Assembly (NCBI GenBank): GCA_036522515.1
Contig: DATDFQ010000038.1
Span: forward strand, 1 to 43,707
Reading direction: 5' to 3'
From: Bacteroidota bacterium
GTDB lineage: Bacteria; Bacteroidota; Ignavibacteria; UBA10030; SZUA-254
DNA: 43,707 nucleotides
Shown: positions 43,101 through 43,707 of the stretch, in pieces
Position numbering within the stretch: the first letter of the stretch is position 1
Layout of the letters: each line of letters opens with the position of its first letter
Made by a program: the position numbers and the translations under genes
The notes under the pieces: model-generated
What the model was told of the DNA's origin: nothing
The model's input: the letters and a program-made list of their open reading frames with translations, nothing else
Database searches by the model: none

Positions 43101-43707
43101 CGCAGTCAACGTCGCCGGAAGCGCACTTGCGCACCGTTCCACGTTGGCGACCGAGGCGGTCGGATTCGGATCGACTGTCAATGTCCCTGAGCCGGTCCCC
43201 GTGCACCCCTTCGTATCTGTCACGGTCACCGAGTACGTTCCCGCGGTGCTCGTGCTGATCGTCGATGTCGTCGCTCCCGTGCTCCAGGCATATGTCACCG
43301 CGCCCGTTCCGCCGCTTGGAGTGGCAGTCAATGTCGCCGGTAGCGTGCTTGCGCAAACTTCGACACCACCCACCGAAACTGTCGGGTTCGGATTTACAGT
43401 CAATGTACCTGTGCCTGAGCCCGTGCAACTCTTTGTGTCGGTAACGGTTACAGAATAGGTGCCGGCTGTGCTTGTGCTGATTGTCGATGTCGTCGCTCCC
43501 GTGCTCCAGGAATACGTCACCGCGCCGGTTCCGCCGCTCGGCGTCGCCGTTAGAGTCGCGGGCAAAACGCTCGAACATGCGGTCGGGCTGTTGACAGAGA
43601 CCGTGGGGCTCGAATCGACCGTGAGTGTCCCGGTACCTGATCCCGTGCAGCCCTTCGTATCCGTTACTGTCACTGAATAGGTGCCTGCCGTGCTCGTGCT
43701 GATCGTC
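40110..43707 (-). CDS. Second giant SprB-repeat surface protein with T9SS sorting domain, 5' part outside window
   Basis: The frame is open through the right edge. The visible part (about 1198 residues) begins within an SprB-type repeat, followed by five full repeats (three ending DPNPT(A/V) or NPNPTV, then the VANVAAC and VDSVQAC units). Next come an Ig-like domain, an FGQSVIFSDTV Ig-like domain, two InlB-B-like repeats, the same unrecognised domain of about 370 residues, and a type A T9SS sorting domain (ELRQNYPNPFNPTTTIEF onward, ending KKMLLIK). The last four repeats match units 21-24 of the downstream gene in the same order, so the two genes arose by duplication of a larger unit that included the terminator. 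An apparent start at 43673 is just an in-frame GTG inside a repeat. Confidence 0.92.
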   Translation of the reverse strand, partial: TISTSTAGTYSVTVTDTKGCTGSGTGTLTVDSSPTVSVNSPTACSSVLPATLTATPSGGTGAVTYSWSTGATTSTISTSTAGTYSVTVTDTKSCTGSGTGTLTVNPNPTVSVGGVEVCASTLPATLTATPSGGTGAVTYAWSTGATTSTISTSTAGTYSVTVTDTKGCTGTGSGTLTVDPNPTASVANVERCASALPATLTATPAGGTGAVSYAWSTGATTSTISTSTAGTYSVTVTDTKGCTGSGTGTLTVDPNPTVSVANVAACASALPSTLTATPAGGTGAVTYAWSTGATTSTISTSTAGTYSVTVTDTKGCTGSGSGTLTVNPNPTVSVDSVQACAGNSATMTATPAGGTGAAAFSWSTGATTSTISVSTAGNYSVTVTDTKGCTASGFGKLTVNALPAISSNPTNQTVTSGGSASFSVTATGAGLTYQWRKGGVDLVNGGNISGATTATLTVNPAATVDAGSYDVVVSGTCPPSKTSTAATLTVTRIPTTGSLTTTPNPSVFGQSVIFSDTVKGGATTGLVYFKVDGLVVDSAAVNGSGISLVSKSNLAIGTHAVAAFYGGSASFDTSTSNTVSQVVKPDTFTIAASAGLHGTINPSGNVKAARGSNRSFSVTPSGGYHVDSVIVDGAKVDSTASYTFINVTANHTIRATFAQSTFTITASAGANGTITPSGAVVVNAGGNQAFAITGNTGYRVLDVEVDGSSVGTVTNYSFTNVATDHTISATFEVSPAYAIAYRSFAADSIALARDNKGKAGKYVARKPDKVDFLFVVRNDSVAITDFHVEFSIAIDTSRPFFTVPASTISTTDSKLKKWNFTFSSPLSVGDSVSVSGFGDKGKFQKVSKYYWTKASVQTGPSHKNPFFVRNQPKLPMPNRINALAEDFAFSGFASTNGLLVGKDRSLDSAKQYGWLQSPKYTNVVKTLSDKTGRHTGAAHGFNVLVNGKPVLKRHTQLPPLTFNDVLLADMIALKISIVASQLEKTPLGFGELIYNDGGSNQFNGLMIKEIAHAGDSLMMGSYSAGVHLFPDAATFHLLDSTVQNINNAFEGPMDTVKFSDSLKLKGVRLLADVPYLRSNSTVVPEKLQPVQVINLDLPLSSELRQNYPNPFNPTTTIEFSLSNPAVVTLKVYNTVGQEVATLLDNQQMDDGEQQVQFNASKLSSGVYFYRIIAEQIGNEDDGIPSSYFSSAKKMLLIK
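42492..43707 (-). repeat. SprB-type repeat array of the second giant gene (partial)
   Basis: Five full units of 73-74 codons plus part of a sixth cut by the window edge. Unit identities are VNSPTAC, VGGVEVC, VANVERC, VANVAAC and VDSVQAC. The number of further units lies outside the window. Confidence 0.9.

Noticed and set aside
43673..43707. True start codon of the second giant gene at 43673
   Set aside because: The frame stays open to the window edge and continues the repeat sequence (TISTSTAGTYS). The GTG is an internal Val codon.

Overview
The window looks like chromosomal DNA from a moderately GC-rich member of the Bacteroidota/Ignavibacteriota/Chlorobiota (FCB) group. Three proteins end in a type IX secretion (T9SS) sorting domain with the motif NYPNPFNP. 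There is also a DUF3098 protein, a TonB cluster with two exbD genes, and a split-type lolCED locus. Most visible promoters look like classical sigma70 boxes (TTGAnn, 17 bp, TATnTT) rather than the TTTG/TAnnTTTG boxes of Bacteroides and Flavobacterium, so I lean towards an Ignavibacteria-like lineage. That placement is inference. No rRNA, tRNA, CRISPR array, transposase or phage gene was seen.

Layout. (1) 1-2535, minus strand: an alkyltransferase-like DNA repair protein (cut by the left edge) behind a K+-independent proton-pumping pyrophosphatase. (2) 2758-8450, minus strand: an eight-gene operon, STAS protein - ExbB - ExbD - ExbD - TonB - small membrane protein - PstS-like lipoprotein - TPR protein. 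It is preceded by a very good sigma54 promoter (8600-8615), a structured leader and a 17-bp perfect palindrome (8770-8786). (3) 8796-11974, minus strand: a sigma54 activator of the NtrC family and its membrane histidine kinase, in 4-bp overlap. Back to back with the kinase promoter is the promoter of a plus-strand APC-type permease with a C-terminal UspA-like domain (12142-13860). (4) 13865-19748: two receiver-only response regulators, a T9SS-exported choice-of-anchor V protein, a large PD40/amidohydrolase exoprotein, a DUF3098 protein and several palindromic repeat elements. (5) 19932-27747, minus strand: a tightly packed operon aspS - atuA-like - atuA C-domain-like - prfB (with the programmed +1 frameshift) - lolC/E - lolC/E - lolD. 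(6) 27944-43707, minus strand: two tandem paralogous genes for giant surface proteins carrying SprB-type 74-residue repeats (24 in the complete gene) and ending in T9SS sorting domains. The second runs off the right edge.

The most interesting inferred system is a sigma54/two-component circuit. The kinase and NtrC-like activator appear placed to switch on the adjacent TonB operon through the sigma54 promoter and the palindrome, which would serve as the enhancer site. The operon pairs TonB energisation with an orphan substrate-binding lipoprotein and a periplasmic TPR protein. The second item of note is the giant-adhesin pair, whose patchy nucleotide identity suggests gene conversion. The third is a 109-bp four-hairpin element present twice in opposite orientations.
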